Position numbers and translations under genes: made by a program
The notes under the pieces: generated by a model
What the model was told of the DNA's origin: nothing
The model's input: the letters and a program-made list of their open reading frames with translations, nothing else
Databases searched by the model: none
Shown: positions 1-7,340 of the stretch, one piece after another
Position numbering within the stretch: the stretch's first letter is position 1
How the letters are laid out: every line of letters begins with the position of its first letter
Assembly (NCBI RefSeq): GCF_020400725.1
Contig: NZ_JAINVG010000023.1
Span: forward strand, 1-64,000
Direction: 5' to 3'
DNA length: 64,000 bases
From: Streptomyces sp. NK15101
GTDB taxonomy: Bacteria; Actinomycetota; Actinomycetes; Streptomycetales; Streptomycetaceae

Positions 1-909
1 GCGGCCCTCGCCGCGGCCGACGGCTGGCCCGCGTACCGCACGGACCCGGGGCTGCCCCGGGTCGCGGGCAACGATCCGCTGCTCCTGGGCGGGCAGGGCG
101 CCGCGTACTACAGCAGCCACACCCCGGCGGTCCTGACGGGGACGCTGACCGCGCTCGGCGGCGGCTGGACCTCGCGCGGCCGGAACCTGCTGAGCCTGGA
201 CAACCCGGTGACGGACGCGCTGTTCGGCGTGGGCGCGCGGTGGCGGGACGGCGAGGTGGTCCGCACGGACACGTATCTGCCGCTCGTGACGGTGCGGCCC
301 GCGGGCCCGCCCCCGGTCTACGGCCCGTCGCCCTTCCGCAACCAGGAACTCCTGCTCGGTGCCCGGGTGTACGGGGCTCCGCGCGCGGGCGCCTGCCCAG
401 CCGGCACGGAGGTCTTCCTCTGGGCCCCCGACACCACGGGCACGGCCCGCCTCGGCGAGAACGCCCCGGTGCGCCTCCTCGGCGGCGGCCCGAAGCGCCG
501 CGCGGCCCTGACCTCGCTGGGCGTCCAGCGGGTGCCCGGCCTGAAGCCGGTCCTGCCGGGGCCGGGCGAGCTGGGCTGTCTGGACCACGGCCGCCTCCGC
601 TCGGCGGTGAAGGCCCTGCGCGCCCGCGCGGCGACCTCGGTCCGCGTCACCCCGGACGGCATACGGGCCGCCCTCCCGCCGGGCGGGGGCACGGCGGTCG
701 TCGCGGCGCCCCGCATCGCGGGCTGGCACTGCGACGGAGCCGAACCCGTCCCGTACGGCGGTCTCCTCGCCGTCCCGGCCCGGGACGGGAAGCTCTCCTG
801 CGCGTTCCGCCCGCCGGGCCTGCGGGCGGGCCTGGCGACGGGGGCGGCGGCGCTGGGGCTCCTGGGGGTGGTCCTGGTGCGCGTCAGGAGGAGGCGATCG
901 CCGCGGTGA
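1..909 (+). CDS. YfhO-like membrane protein, C-terminal part
   Basis: The frame is open from the first base of the window, so the 5' end lies outside it and about 302 residues are visible. The segment has the look of the extracytoplasmic C-terminal region of bacterial YfhO-family membrane proteins: a Tyr-Tyr-Ser-Ser stretch near residue 36, an Asn-Pro-rich loop, then a final hydrophobic helix of about 20 residues followed by an arginine-rich cytoplasmic tail. YfhO-family proteins are multi-pass proteins implicated in glycosylation of cell-surface polymers; the substrate here is unknown. An ATG-like start at 208 is only an internal codon. The family assignment is by recognition of the tail only. 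Confidence 0.65.
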   Translation, partial: AALAAADGWPAYRTDPGLPRVAGNDPLLLGGQGAAYYSSHTPAVLTGTLTALGGGWTSRGRNLLSLDNPVTDALFGVGARWRDGEVVRTDTYLPLVTVRPAGPPPVYGPSPFRNQELLLGARVYGAPRAGACPAGTEVFLWAPDTTGTARLGENAPVRLLGGGPKRRAALTSLGVQRVPGLKPVLPGPGELGCLDHGRLRSAVKALRARAATSVRVTPDGIRAALPPGGGTAVVAAPRIAGWHCDGAEPVPYGGLLAVPARDGKLSCAFRPPGLRAGLATGAAALGLLGVVLVRVRRRRSPR

Positions 910-951
910 CGGCCCCGCCGTCCGCGCGGCGAAGGACGCGGACGGCGTGAA

Positions 952-1497
952 TCACCCGCCCGCCCCGCCGAACACGGCCTCCCAGCGGACCTCGCCGTCC
1001 TGTTCCTCGCCGGTCGGCGCCAGGCCGGCGGCGCGGGCGACGGCGGCGGAGGCCGCGTGGTCGGGGTGGACGTGGGCGACGACGGTGCGGACGCCCCGCT
1101 CCACGAGCAGCCCGACGAGCCCCTCGGCGGCCTCGCGGGCGATCCCCCGTCCCTGCCAGTCCGTCCCGGTCACCCAGGCGACCTCGGCGGTCCGCCCGCC
1201 GTCGGTGACCGTCGCCTGCACGGTCCCGGCGAGCCGGTCCTCGGCGCGGAGCCGCACCACCCAGTTGCACCAGACGACCGCCGGGTCGGGCGACCCGGCG
1301 ACCAGCCGCTCGTACCGGGCGCGCAGCTCGGGCGCGGTGAGCGGGGCGCCGCCGATGAAGGCGTGGAGGGCGGGGTCGGCGAGGACCCCGGCCATCTCGC
1401 CGGCGTGCGCGACGGCGAGCGGCACGAGGTCGAGCCGCCGTGTCCGTACGGTCGCGGACGTGAAGTCCCCGGCGCCTCCCGTCCGTTCGTTCCTCAT
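952..1497 (-). CDS. GNAT-family N-acetyltransferase
   Basis: The 181-residue product looks like a RimJ/RimL-type GNAT acetyltransferase, which transfers acetyl from acetyl-CoA to an amine. It begins with the usual 'TxRLxLxPL' beta strand, has a central Trp-Val-Thr-Gly strand and an acetyl-CoA pyrophosphate loop (Gln-Gly-Arg-Gly-Ile-Ala) near residue 115, and ends with the 'HPDHAASxAVARAAGL' helix typical of the family. The ATG at 1497 overlaps the stop of the upstream DUF2625 gene by 4 bp (ATGA), so the two are almost certainly cotranscribed and translationally coupled. The substrate cannot be predicted. Confidence 0.88.
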   Translation of the reverse strand: MRNERTGGAGDFTSATVRTRRLDLVPLAVAHAGEMAGVLADPALHAFIGGAPLTAPELRARYERLVAGSPDPAVVWCNWVVRLRAEDRLAGTVQATVTDGGRTAEVAWVTGTDWQGRGIAREAAEGLVGLLVERGVRTVVAHVHPDHAASAAVARAAGLAPTGEEQDGEVRWEAVFGGAGG

Positions 1498-2315
1498 GCG
1501 CCGGGTTCCCCCAGGAAGCCCGGATCCGTCCCGTCGAACTGCCGGGCCGTCTCGCGTCCGAGCCCGAGCAGCTGCCCCAGGGGGACGACCGCGCGGCTGG
1601 TCGCGCCCAGGTCCTGGTGCGCCTCGGCGGACCACAGGGGCGGGTAGAGGCTGAGCCCCTCCCCGCCGGTGAGGCCGGGCACCTCCTCCCGCCAGCCGGG
1701 CCAGCGCAGCCCTTCGTAGAACTCCTCGGTGCCCCCGGCGAGCACCCAGGACAGCCAGGCCCCGTACCCGGCGCCGATCGCGTCCCAGCGCAGCGAGTCG
1801 GGCGCGAAGTAGACCATCTCGCCGGGCCTGCCCGGCAGTCCGGTCTCCTCCTCCGTGCCGCCCTGGATCGCGAAGGCCCCGCCGAGCACGTCGTGCGCGA
1901 CGACGAGTCCGGCGGCGGGCCGCCAGGCGGGGTCGGGCTCGGCGGGGTAGCCGTTGACCCGGGCGAGGCCGGGCAGGCGCCGGTCGTTGTGGGCGGCCGG
2001 GCTGCCGTACACGCGCAGCCAGCCGTCGTCGACGAGGGCCCCGCCGGTGCGGAAGAGGAACGCGCCCAGGTACGAACGGACGGTGACCTGCGTCTGGAGG
2101 AGCGTGGCCGCCCCCTGCTCCGGGTCGGCGTCCAGCACCTCGACGGGCACCTTCGCCGTTCGCAGCTCCTCTTCGAGCAGCGGCCACGCCGGGTCCTCGA
2201 CCTCGGTCAGTTCGCTCAGTCCACGCAGTTCTCGCACCTTCGCATCGTCGCACGCGCCGCTCCGTCGCCCGACGGCGCTCCGTTGCCCGACGGCGCTTCC
2301 GGAGGTATCTTGCAT
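1494..2315 (-). CDS. DUF2625 family protein
   Basis: The 273-residue product matches the DUF2625 family, seen from the 'LSELTEVEDPAWPLL' opening, a 'GGALVDDGWLRVYGS' core and a 'YFAPDSLRWD' segment. The function of DUF2625 is unknown; the protein has no signal peptide or membrane segment. ATG 2315 has an AGGAA seven bases upstream, but a GTG at 2237 would start directly before the conserved domain and would move the gene clear of the divergent padR promoter, so the first 26 residues are uncertain. It is the first gene of a two-gene operon with the downstream acetyltransferase. Confidence 0.8.
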   Translation of the reverse strand: MQDTSGSAVGQRSAVGRRSGACDDAKVRELRGLSELTEVEDPAWPLLEEELRTAKVPVEVLDADPEQGAATLLQTQVTVRSYLGAFLFRTGGALVDDGWLRVYGSPAAHNDRRLPGLARVNGYPAEPDPAWRPAAGLVVAHDVLGGAFAIQGGTEEETGLPGRPGEMVYFAPDSLRWDAIGAGYGAWLSWVLAGGTEEFYEGLRWPGWREEVPGLTGGEGLSLYPPLWSAEAHQDLGATSRAVVPLGQLLGLGRETARQFDGTDPGFLGEPGA

Positions 2316-2326
2316 TGCATGGTTCC
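2304..2326. promoter_or_regulatory. Candidate PadR operator (imperfect palindrome)
   Basis: A 23-bp imperfect palindrome centred on base 2315 (left half GGTATCTTGCA, 8 of 11 positions symmetric) covers the starts of both divergent genes, DUF2625 and padR. TATCTTGC/GCAAGATA-type palindromes are commonly seen in front of PadR genes. A second half-site, GCAAGAT at 2334-2340, is the exact inverse of ATCTTGC at 2307-2313. Autorepression is inferred. Confidence 0.5.
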
Positions 2327-2690
2327 TGGCGAAGCAAGATCAGAGGCGTCCGGAAAGGTCGCCAGTCAGCTGCGCAAGGGCGTACTGGAGTACTGCGTCC
2401 TCGCCCTGCTGCGCGACGGTCCGCGCTACGGCGTCGAGCTCCTCGACGAGCTGGCCGCCGTCAGCGTCATGACCACCAGCCAGGGAACGATCTATCCCCT
2501 GCTGTCCCGGCTTCGCCGCGACGGGCTCGTCGACACCGAACTGCGCGAGTCGGCCACCGGCCCCGCCCGCCGCTACTACACGCTCACCGCGCCCGGCAGG
2601 ACCGCGCTCGCCGAGTTCGCCGAGAGCTGGCCGCGCTTCCGCGACGGCGTCGACCACTTCCTGACCGCACCCCACGGAGGCTCCGCATGA
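2319..2690 (+). CDS. PadR-family transcriptional regulator
   Basis: The 123-residue protein is a winged-helix PadR regulator: 'LRKGVLEYCVLALL' at the start, 'YGVELLDEL', the recognition-helix/wing segment 'TSQGTIYPLLSRLRRDGLV' and a 'RRYYTLT' wing strand. ATG 2319 is preceded by GGAGG at 2301-2305 but lies within the candidate operator, so transcript and start may be very close. Its stop overlaps the start of the HAAS-domain gene by 4 bp (ATGA). PadR plus HAAS-domain membrane partner is a recurrent pairing in Gram-positive bacteria, in which PadR represses its own operon; the inducing signal is unknown. Confidence 0.92.
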   Translation: MVPGEARSEASGKVASQLRKGVLEYCVLALLRDGPRYGVELLDELAAVSVMTTSQGTIYPLLSRLRRDGLVDTELRESATGPARRYYTLTAPGRTALAEFAESWPRFRDGVDHFLTAPHGGSA

Positions 2691-3265
2691 CCGGCACCGA
2701 ACACCCCCTCGTGACCGACTACCTGGCCACGATCGAGCGGGAGGCCTCCTTCCTGCCCGCGGGGCGCCGTGAAGAACTCCTCGCCGACCTGCGCGAACAC
2801 CTCGCGGTCGCCGTCGGGGAGGAGCAGGACCCGGAGGCCGTCCGCACGGCGCTCGAACGGCTCGGCAGCCCCTCGGCCATCGTGGCCGCCGCCCGCGCGG
2901 AGGAGCCCGAGACCCCGGCCGCGACCGCCGCCGCCTCCCCGAAGGCCCAGTCCCGGACGCGGAACACCGTCACCGCCGTCCTGCTCGGCACCACGGGACT
3001 CGCCGGCCTCGCCGGCTCCCTCCCCGTCGTGGCCGCCCTGATCGTGGGCCTCGTCCTGCTGTGGACGTCCGACGCGTGGGACCGGGGCACCAAGGTCCTG
3101 GCGACCGCCCTCACCCTCGCGACACCGGTCGTGGTCGCCCTCGGCGCCTTCCTCCTGGCCGCCCGCTTCGGCCCGACGGAGCTGCTCGCCGTCCTCGCCG
3201 TGGGCATCGCCCTGCCGGCCACGGCGGCGGTGCGCCTGCTCCGCACCCGGCCCGGGGCGGTCTGA
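2687..3265 (+). CDS. HAAS-domain membrane protein, PadR partner
   Basis: The 192-residue protein opens with an HAAS/DUF1700-type N-terminal helical domain ('YLATIEREASFLPAGRREELL..REHL', then 'RLGSP..IVAAARAEE', residues about 10-75). Four hydrophobic segments follow in the C-terminal half, giving a small integral membrane protein. It is coupled to padR by an ATGA overlap. In related systems HAAS proteins are the regulated partners of PadR repressors and probably act in envelope stress sensing or in modulating another membrane protein. The exact role is not deducible here. Confidence 0.82.
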   Translation: MTGTEHPLVTDYLATIEREASFLPAGRREELLADLREHLAVAVGEEQDPEAVRTALERLGSPSAIVAAARAEEPETPAATAAASPKAQSRTRNTVTAVLLGTTGLAGLAGSLPVVAALIVGLVLLWTSDAWDRGTKVLATALTLATPVVVALGAFLLAARFGPTELLAVLAVGIALPATAAVRLLRTRPGAV

Positions 3266-3324
3266 CCAGGGGCGGGGCCCGGAAGGGCCACCCGTCCCCC
3301 GAGCAAGATCATCACGGGTGCAGA

Positions 3325-3933
3325 ATGACCCGTATGACCCTGTCGAACACACCGAAGACGGCCACGATCGACGACGCTCGCATGGTCGGCCGCACCCTGG
3401 CCTCCGCCTTCGGCGACGACCCGATGATGCGCTGGTTCTTCCCCGACGACGCCTCTCGCGAGGCGGGCCTCGACCGCTACTTCACGACCCTCTTCACCCG
3501 GCAGTACGGCCTCCACGGCGTCTGCGAGCGGACCGGCTCGGCCGCCGCCTTCTGGGTCTCGCCCGAGGGCGCGGACAAGGCCGTCCCCGACGCGGAGACC
3601 GTTCAGCAGCTCGTGGAGATCCTCGGCGACCGCGCCCCGGTCTTCCGGGAGGCCGTCATGGCGGCCGCCGAGCACGGGCCGACCGAACCCCACTGGTACC
3701 TCGCCGTCATCGGCGCCGATCCCGCCGCCCGGGGCCTGGGCCACGGCTCCGCCCTGCTCCGCTCGGGCCTCGCCAAGGCCGACGCGGCGGGCCTGCCGGT
3801 CTACCTGGAGTCCTCCAAGCCGGACAACCTGCCGGTCTACGAGCACTTCGGCTTCAGGGTCCGCGACGAGTTCTCCCTGCCGGGCGGCGGCCCCGTCCTG
3901 TGGTCCATGAAGCGCGACCCGCGGGGCGCCTGA
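3325..3933 (+). CDS. GNAT-family N-acetyltransferase
   Basis: The 202-residue product is a GNAT acetyltransferase of the type with an N-terminal 'FGDDPMMRWFFPD' segment. The acetyl-CoA motif is clear: 'HWYLAVIGADPAARGLGHGSALL' around residues 132-154, followed by 'PVYLESSKPDNLPVYEHFGFRV', the usual C-terminal signature of the family. ATG 3325 is taken as start; an in-frame ATG lies 9 bp downstream. It stands alone, 59 bp after the HAAS gene, and ends before a bidirectional terminator. Many members act on small molecules or antibiotics, but the substrate is unknown. Confidence 0.88.
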   Translation: MTRMTLSNTPKTATIDDARMVGRTLASAFGDDPMMRWFFPDDASREAGLDRYFTTLFTRQYGLHGVCERTGSAAAFWVSPEGADKAVPDAETVQQLVEILGDRAPVFREAVMAAAEHGPTEPHWYLAVIGADPAARGLGHGSALLRSGLAKADAAGLPVYLESSKPDNLPVYEHFGFRVRDEFSLPGGGPVLWSMKRDPRGA

Positions 3934-3958
3934 CGCCCGGGGCGCCCGACGCCGTTCA

Positions 3959-3989
3959 CCGGAAGGCCCCGCCCGCGCGGGGCCTCCGG
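3959..3989. terminator. Bidirectional terminator hairpin
   Basis: Stem AGGCCCCGC (3964-3972) pairs with GCGGGGCCT (3977-3985) over a 4-base loop, and flanking CCGG repeats extend it. It sits between two convergent genes and can serve both. Confidence 0.7.
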
Positions 3990-3996
3990 CACGTGC

Positions 3997-4431
3997 TCAG
4001 TCGAGGCAGAACTCGTTGCCCTCGATGTCCTGCATGTTGATGCAGGACTCGTTCTCCCCGTCGGCGTACAGCGTCTTCAGGTGCGTCGCGCCGAGCGCGA
4101 CCAGGCGCTCGCACTCGGCCTCCAGGACGGCGAGGCGCTCGTCGCCCACGAGGCCCTTTCCGGCGCGCACGTCGAGGTGGACCCGGTTCTTGACGGCCTT
4201 GCCCTCGGGGACGCGCTGGAAGAGCACGCGCGGACCCGCGCCCGTGGGGTCGGAACACGCGAAGTAGACGGGCTGCTCCTCGCGCGGCAGCGACCGGTGG
4301 TACTCCGACCAGGTGGTGAACCCCTCGGGAACCGGCGGGACGACGTACCCCAGCACCTCGCACCAGAACTCGGCGAGGCGGGCGGGCTCCGCGCAGTCGA
4401 TGGTGACCTGGATTTCCTTGATCGATGCCAT
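3997..4431 (-). CDS. VOC-family (glyoxalase-like) protein
   Basis: The 144-residue protein is a two-module glyoxalase/bleomycin-resistance (VOC) fold protein: 'EIQVTIDCAEPARLAEFWCEVLGY' opens the first module, 'VHLDVRAGKG' starts the second and the chain ends 'MQDIEGNEFCLD'. This subtype ('Glyoxalase-like domain') is common in actinobacteria and generally of unknown substrate. ATG 4431 matches the family start; an open frame continues upstream to 4467 without family resemblance. It is downstream of, and in the same direction as, the HelD-family gene, which starts well upstream at 6639. Confidence 0.88.
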   Translation of the reverse strand: MASIKEIQVTIDCAEPARLAEFWCEVLGYVVPPVPEGFTTWSEYHRSLPREEQPVYFACSDPTGAGPRVLFQRVPEGKAVKNRVHLDVRAGKGLVGDERLAVLEAECERLVALGATHLKTLYADGENESCINMQDIEGNEFCLD

Positions 4432-4488
4432 CGGGCCACCGTAGCAAGGCGGCCCGACGGCACTCATTCCCTTTTCGGGACGACGGGT

Positions 4489-6639
4489 TCAGGCGCTCGT
4501 CAGGATCACCAGCCGCTGCGTCGCCCGCGTCATCGCCACGTAGCGGTCGACCGCGCCCTCGACGCCCTCGCCGAAGGACCGCGGGTCGACGAGGACGACC
4601 AGGTCGAACTCCAGTCCCTTCGAGAGCGACGAGGTGAGCGAGCGGACGCGGGGGCGCTCGCGGAAGGCGGGGGCGCCGATGACGCAGGCGACGCCTTCGG
4701 CGTTCTCGGCGAGCCAGGTGTCGAGGATCTCCTCCAGGTCGGCGACCGGGGCGTGGGTGACCGGGACGCCGTTGCCGCGGACGGACGTCGGCACGTTGGC
4801 GTCCGGGAGCGCGGCGCGGATGACCGGCTCGGCCTCCGCCATGACCTCTTCCGGCGTGCGGTAGTTGATGCTCAGGGACGTCATCTCGATGCGGTCGAAG
4901 CCGGCCCGCTCCAGGCGATCCCGCCACGACTCGGTGAAGCCGTGCCGGGCCTGGGCGCGGTCGCCGACGATCGTGAAGCTCTTCGACGGGCAGCGGAGCA
5001 GCAGCATCTGCCATTCCGCGTCGGTCAGTTCCTGCGCCTCGTCCACCACGATGTGCGCGAACGGGCCGTCGAGCGGCTCCTGTTCGGCGGCCGGCAGGGC
5101 GTCCTCGTCGATCAGGCTGTCCTGGAGGTCCTTGCCCCGCAGCATCGTGACCGCGCCCTCTCCGTCGGCGTCGGCCGCGACGATGCTGTCGATGACGCCG
5201 GCCATGCGCTCGCGTTCGGCGGCGACGGTGGCCTTGCGCCGCAGCTTGAGCCGGGCCGTCCGCGGGTCGCCGAGCCGCTGCCGGGCCGCGTCCAGGAGCG
5301 GCAGGTCCGAGACCGTCCAGGCCTGGGCGTCCGCGCGCCGCAGCCGCCTCACCTCGTCGGGGGTCAGCCAGGGCGCGCACATCCGCAGGTACGCGGGGAC
5401 CGTCCACAGGTCGCCGACGAGGTCGGCCGCCTCCAGCATCGGCCAGGCGCCGTTGAGGGCGCCGGTCAGCTCCCGGTCCTGGCGCAGCGACCTGCGGAAC
5501 TGCTCCTCCGGGATCTCCTCGCCGTCGTACTTGTCGAGGAGGAGCGAGACCAGGTGCTCCCAGATCTGCTCGCGGGCCTCGTTGTGCGGGGTCCCCGGCT
5601 CCACCGCGTCGAAGGCCTCCGCCCAGTCGGCGGCGGTCAGCGGGATGTCCGACCAGTGGGTGGAGACGGTCATGCCCTCGGTGGGCGGCTCCTCGTAGAA
5701 CGCGACGGCCTTCTCGATGGCCATGACCATGTCCCGCGAGGACTTCAGGCGGGCGACCTCCGGGTCGGTCTCGGCCGTCGCCTTCGCGCCCTCGGCGACC
5801 AGGTCGCGCACGGTGCAGGTCCGCACGCCCTCCTCGCCGAGGCTCGGCAGGACGTCGGCGACGTAGTTCAGGTAGGGCTGGTGCGGGCCGACGAAGAGCA
5901 CGCCGCCCCGGCGGTGCCCGAGGCGCGGGTCGGAGTAGAGGAGGTGCGCGGTGCGGTGCAGGGCGACGACCGTCTTTCCGGTGCCGGGGCCGCCGTCGAC
6001 GACGAGGGCGCCGCGCGAGCCGGCGCGGATGATGGCGTCCTGGTCGGACTGGATGGTCGCGAGCACGTCCCTCATGCGGGACGAGCGGTTGCCGCCCAGG
6101 CTGGCGATGAAGGCGGACTGGTCGTCGAGCGCGGCGTGCCCTTCGAGGCCCTCGGCGGTGAAGACCTCGTCCCAGTAGTCCGTGATCCGGCCGCCGGACC
6201 AGCGGTAGCGGCGGCGGCTCGCCAGGCCCATGGGGGTGGCGTGCGTGGCCGCGAAGAACGGTTCGGCCGCGGGGGAGCGCCAGTCGACGAGCAGCCGGCG
6301 GCCGGTGCCGTCGGTGAGGCCGAGGCGCCCGATGTAGAGGGGTTCGGGGTCGTCCGTGCCGACCACGCGGCCCAGGCACAGGTCCAGGCCGAAGCGGCGC
6401 AGGGTCCGCAGGCGGCCGGAGAGCCGGTGGATCTCCGCGTCCCGGTCCATCGCCTCCCGGCCGATCCCGCCGGGCGCCTTCCGCTCGGCGTCGAGGCGTG
6501 CCGACAGTTCGGCGATCGTCTCGTCGAGGCACCGCGCGACGGCCGCGAAGTGCTGCTCGTCCGCGGCGACGAGCGCCGGGGCGGCCTTGGGAGAGAGGTT
6601 GCCGGAGAGGTCGAACACACCGGCAGCAAGGGACGTCAT
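4489..6639 (-). CDS. helR: HelD-family RNA polymerase recycling protein, HelR type
   Basis: The 716-residue protein is a UvrD/HelD-like SF1 ATPase. Residues 20-95 form an N-terminal coiled coil (secondary-channel arm in known HelD structures); Walker A is GGPGTGKT at 216-223; 'HIVVDEAQEL' is the Walker B/motif II segment; 'SINYRTPEEV' and the 'YVAMTRATQRLVIL' motif VI close the helicase core. HelR proteins of streptomycetes dislodge rifamycin-inhibited RNA polymerase and confer rifamycin tolerance. Length and sequence fit HelR better than a DNA-repair UvrD. A perfect palindrome matching the rifamycin-associated element lies 59 bp upstream, arguing that this is the inducible HelR rather than a housekeeping HelD. 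The start ATG 6639 has only a weak GGGG upstream. Confidence 0.88.
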   Translation of the reverse strand: MTSLAAGVFDLSGNLSPKAAPALVAADEQHFAAVARCLDETIAELSARLDAERKAPGGIGREAMDRDAEIHRLSGRLRTLRRFGLDLCLGRVVGTDDPEPLYIGRLGLTDGTGRRLLVDWRSPAAEPFFAATHATPMGLASRRRYRWSGGRITDYWDEVFTAEGLEGHAALDDQSAFIASLGGNRSSRMRDVLATIQSDQDAIIRAGSRGALVVDGGPGTGKTVVALHRTAHLLYSDPRLGHRRGGVLFVGPHQPYLNYVADVLPSLGEEGVRTCTVRDLVAEGAKATAETDPEVARLKSSRDMVMAIEKAVAFYEEPPTEGMTVSTHWSDIPLTAADWAEAFDAVEPGTPHNEAREQIWEHLVSLLLDKYDGEEIPEEQFRRSLRQDRELTGALNGAWPMLEAADLVGDLWTVPAYLRMCAPWLTPDEVRRLRRADAQAWTVSDLPLLDAARQRLGDPRTARLKLRRKATVAAERERMAGVIDSIVAADADGEGAVTMLRGKDLQDSLIDEDALPAAEQEPLDGPFAHIVVDEAQELTDAEWQMLLLRCPSKSFTIVGDRAQARHGFTESWRDRLERAGFDRIEMTSLSINYRTPEEVMAEAEPVIRAALPDANVPTSVRGNGVPVTHAPVADLEEILDTWLAENAEGVACVIGAPAFRERPRVRSLTSSLSKGLEFDLVVLVDPRSFGEGVEGAVDRYVAMTRATQRLVILTSA

Positions 6640-6697
6640 GTCGTGAATACCCCGTTTTCATACATCTTCTGGCTTCGAGCAGCGATTGTGCGCCACG

Positions 6698-6724
6698 GAG
6701 GGGGCCTTGCCGCAAGGCCCCCTC
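6698..6724. promoter_or_regulatory. Rifamycin-associated element (RAE)
   Basis: A perfect inverted repeat with 13-bp arms (left GAGGGGGCCTTGC, right GCAAGGCCCCCTC) around a single central C. Its core is nearly identical to the RAE consensus (GGGGC-TTGC-GGCAAG-GCCCC) found upstream of rifamycin-inactivating and HelR genes in actinomycetes. It lies 59 bp upstream of the helR start on the same transcriptional path, so it most likely controls induction by rifamycins. Confidence 0.85.
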
Positions 6725-6748
6725 TGCGCTATACGTTGAAACAGCGGA

Positions 6749-6779
6749 AAGGGCCGGAACCCATCGGGTTCCGGCCCTT
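6749..6779 (-). terminator. Rho-independent terminator
   Basis: Stem AAGGGCCGGAACCC (6749-6762) and its exact complement (6766-6779) enclose the loop ATC; on the minus strand the stem is followed by a short T-rich tail. It ends the small secreted-protein gene and insulates the helR promoter. Confidence 0.75.
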
Positions 6780-6802
6780 CGCCGTTCCTGCGGGGCGCGC
6801 GA

Positions 6803-7186
6803 CTACTTCGCGGCGACCTCTTCCAGGCAGAGGACGAACTTGTCCGAGCCCAGCTGCTGCGCGAGGGCGGAGAGCTCCTCACCGCACTTGTTCACGTCGA
6901 AGGTGTCGTCGACGACCTTGACCACCTTGAACAGGTCGGGCTTGCCGGAGGAGCAGTCGACGGTGTCGACCTTGGGGTCGTTGTCGGGGCCGCTGACCGT
7001 GACGCACTCGCCGGCCTCGGCGTGCACCGGGGCCTCGCCCGTGAGGTGCGGGAGGCCGACCTTCACGGCGACGGCGATGACGATCGCGATGAGGATGCCG
7101 CCGACCTTCTTCAGGAGGGCACCGCCCTTCTTCGCGGGGGCGGCAGGCTGCTGCTCGGGAGTGAAGGGCGCGGACGGCGTCGTCAT
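6803..7186 (-). CDS. Small membrane-anchored LppU-like protein
   Basis: The 127-residue protein has a Pro/Ala-rich N-terminal 20 residues, a Lys-Lys stretch, one transmembrane helix ('GGILIAIVIAVAVKVGL'), then an extracytoplasmic domain with four cysteines ('AGECVTVSG', 'VDCSSGK', 'NKCGEEL', 'VLCLEE') consistent with two disulfides. This arrangement resembles the LppU/SCO3897-like proteins of streptomycetes; the function is unknown. ATG 7186 is chosen because AAGGA sits eight bases upstream; an in-frame start at 7213 would add nine unlikely residues. It is monocistronic with its own terminator. Confidence 0.75.
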   Translation of the reverse strand: MTTPSAPFTPEQQPAAPAKKGGALLKKVGGILIAIVIAVAVKVGLPHLTGEAPVHAEAGECVTVSGPDNDPKVDTVDCSSGKPDLFKVVKVVDDTFDVNKCGEELSALAQQLGSDKFVLCLEEVAAK

Positions 7187-7340
7187 GTGGAATTCCTTGG
7201 GGGACGCGGACATGATCAGACGCGAACATTACATGCGCCAAAACCGGCAAAAAGGATCATGAAGATCCACTGCGCGATCAGTTGTCGAGTCGTGACCCTG
7301 CCGTCCCGTCAGGTTCACCACCGGCGCGCCTCCTGGCCCC

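Noticed and set aside
4081..6921. A long plus-strand open frame opposite helR
   Set aside because: Antisense shadow; helR has all helicase motifs and the RAE.
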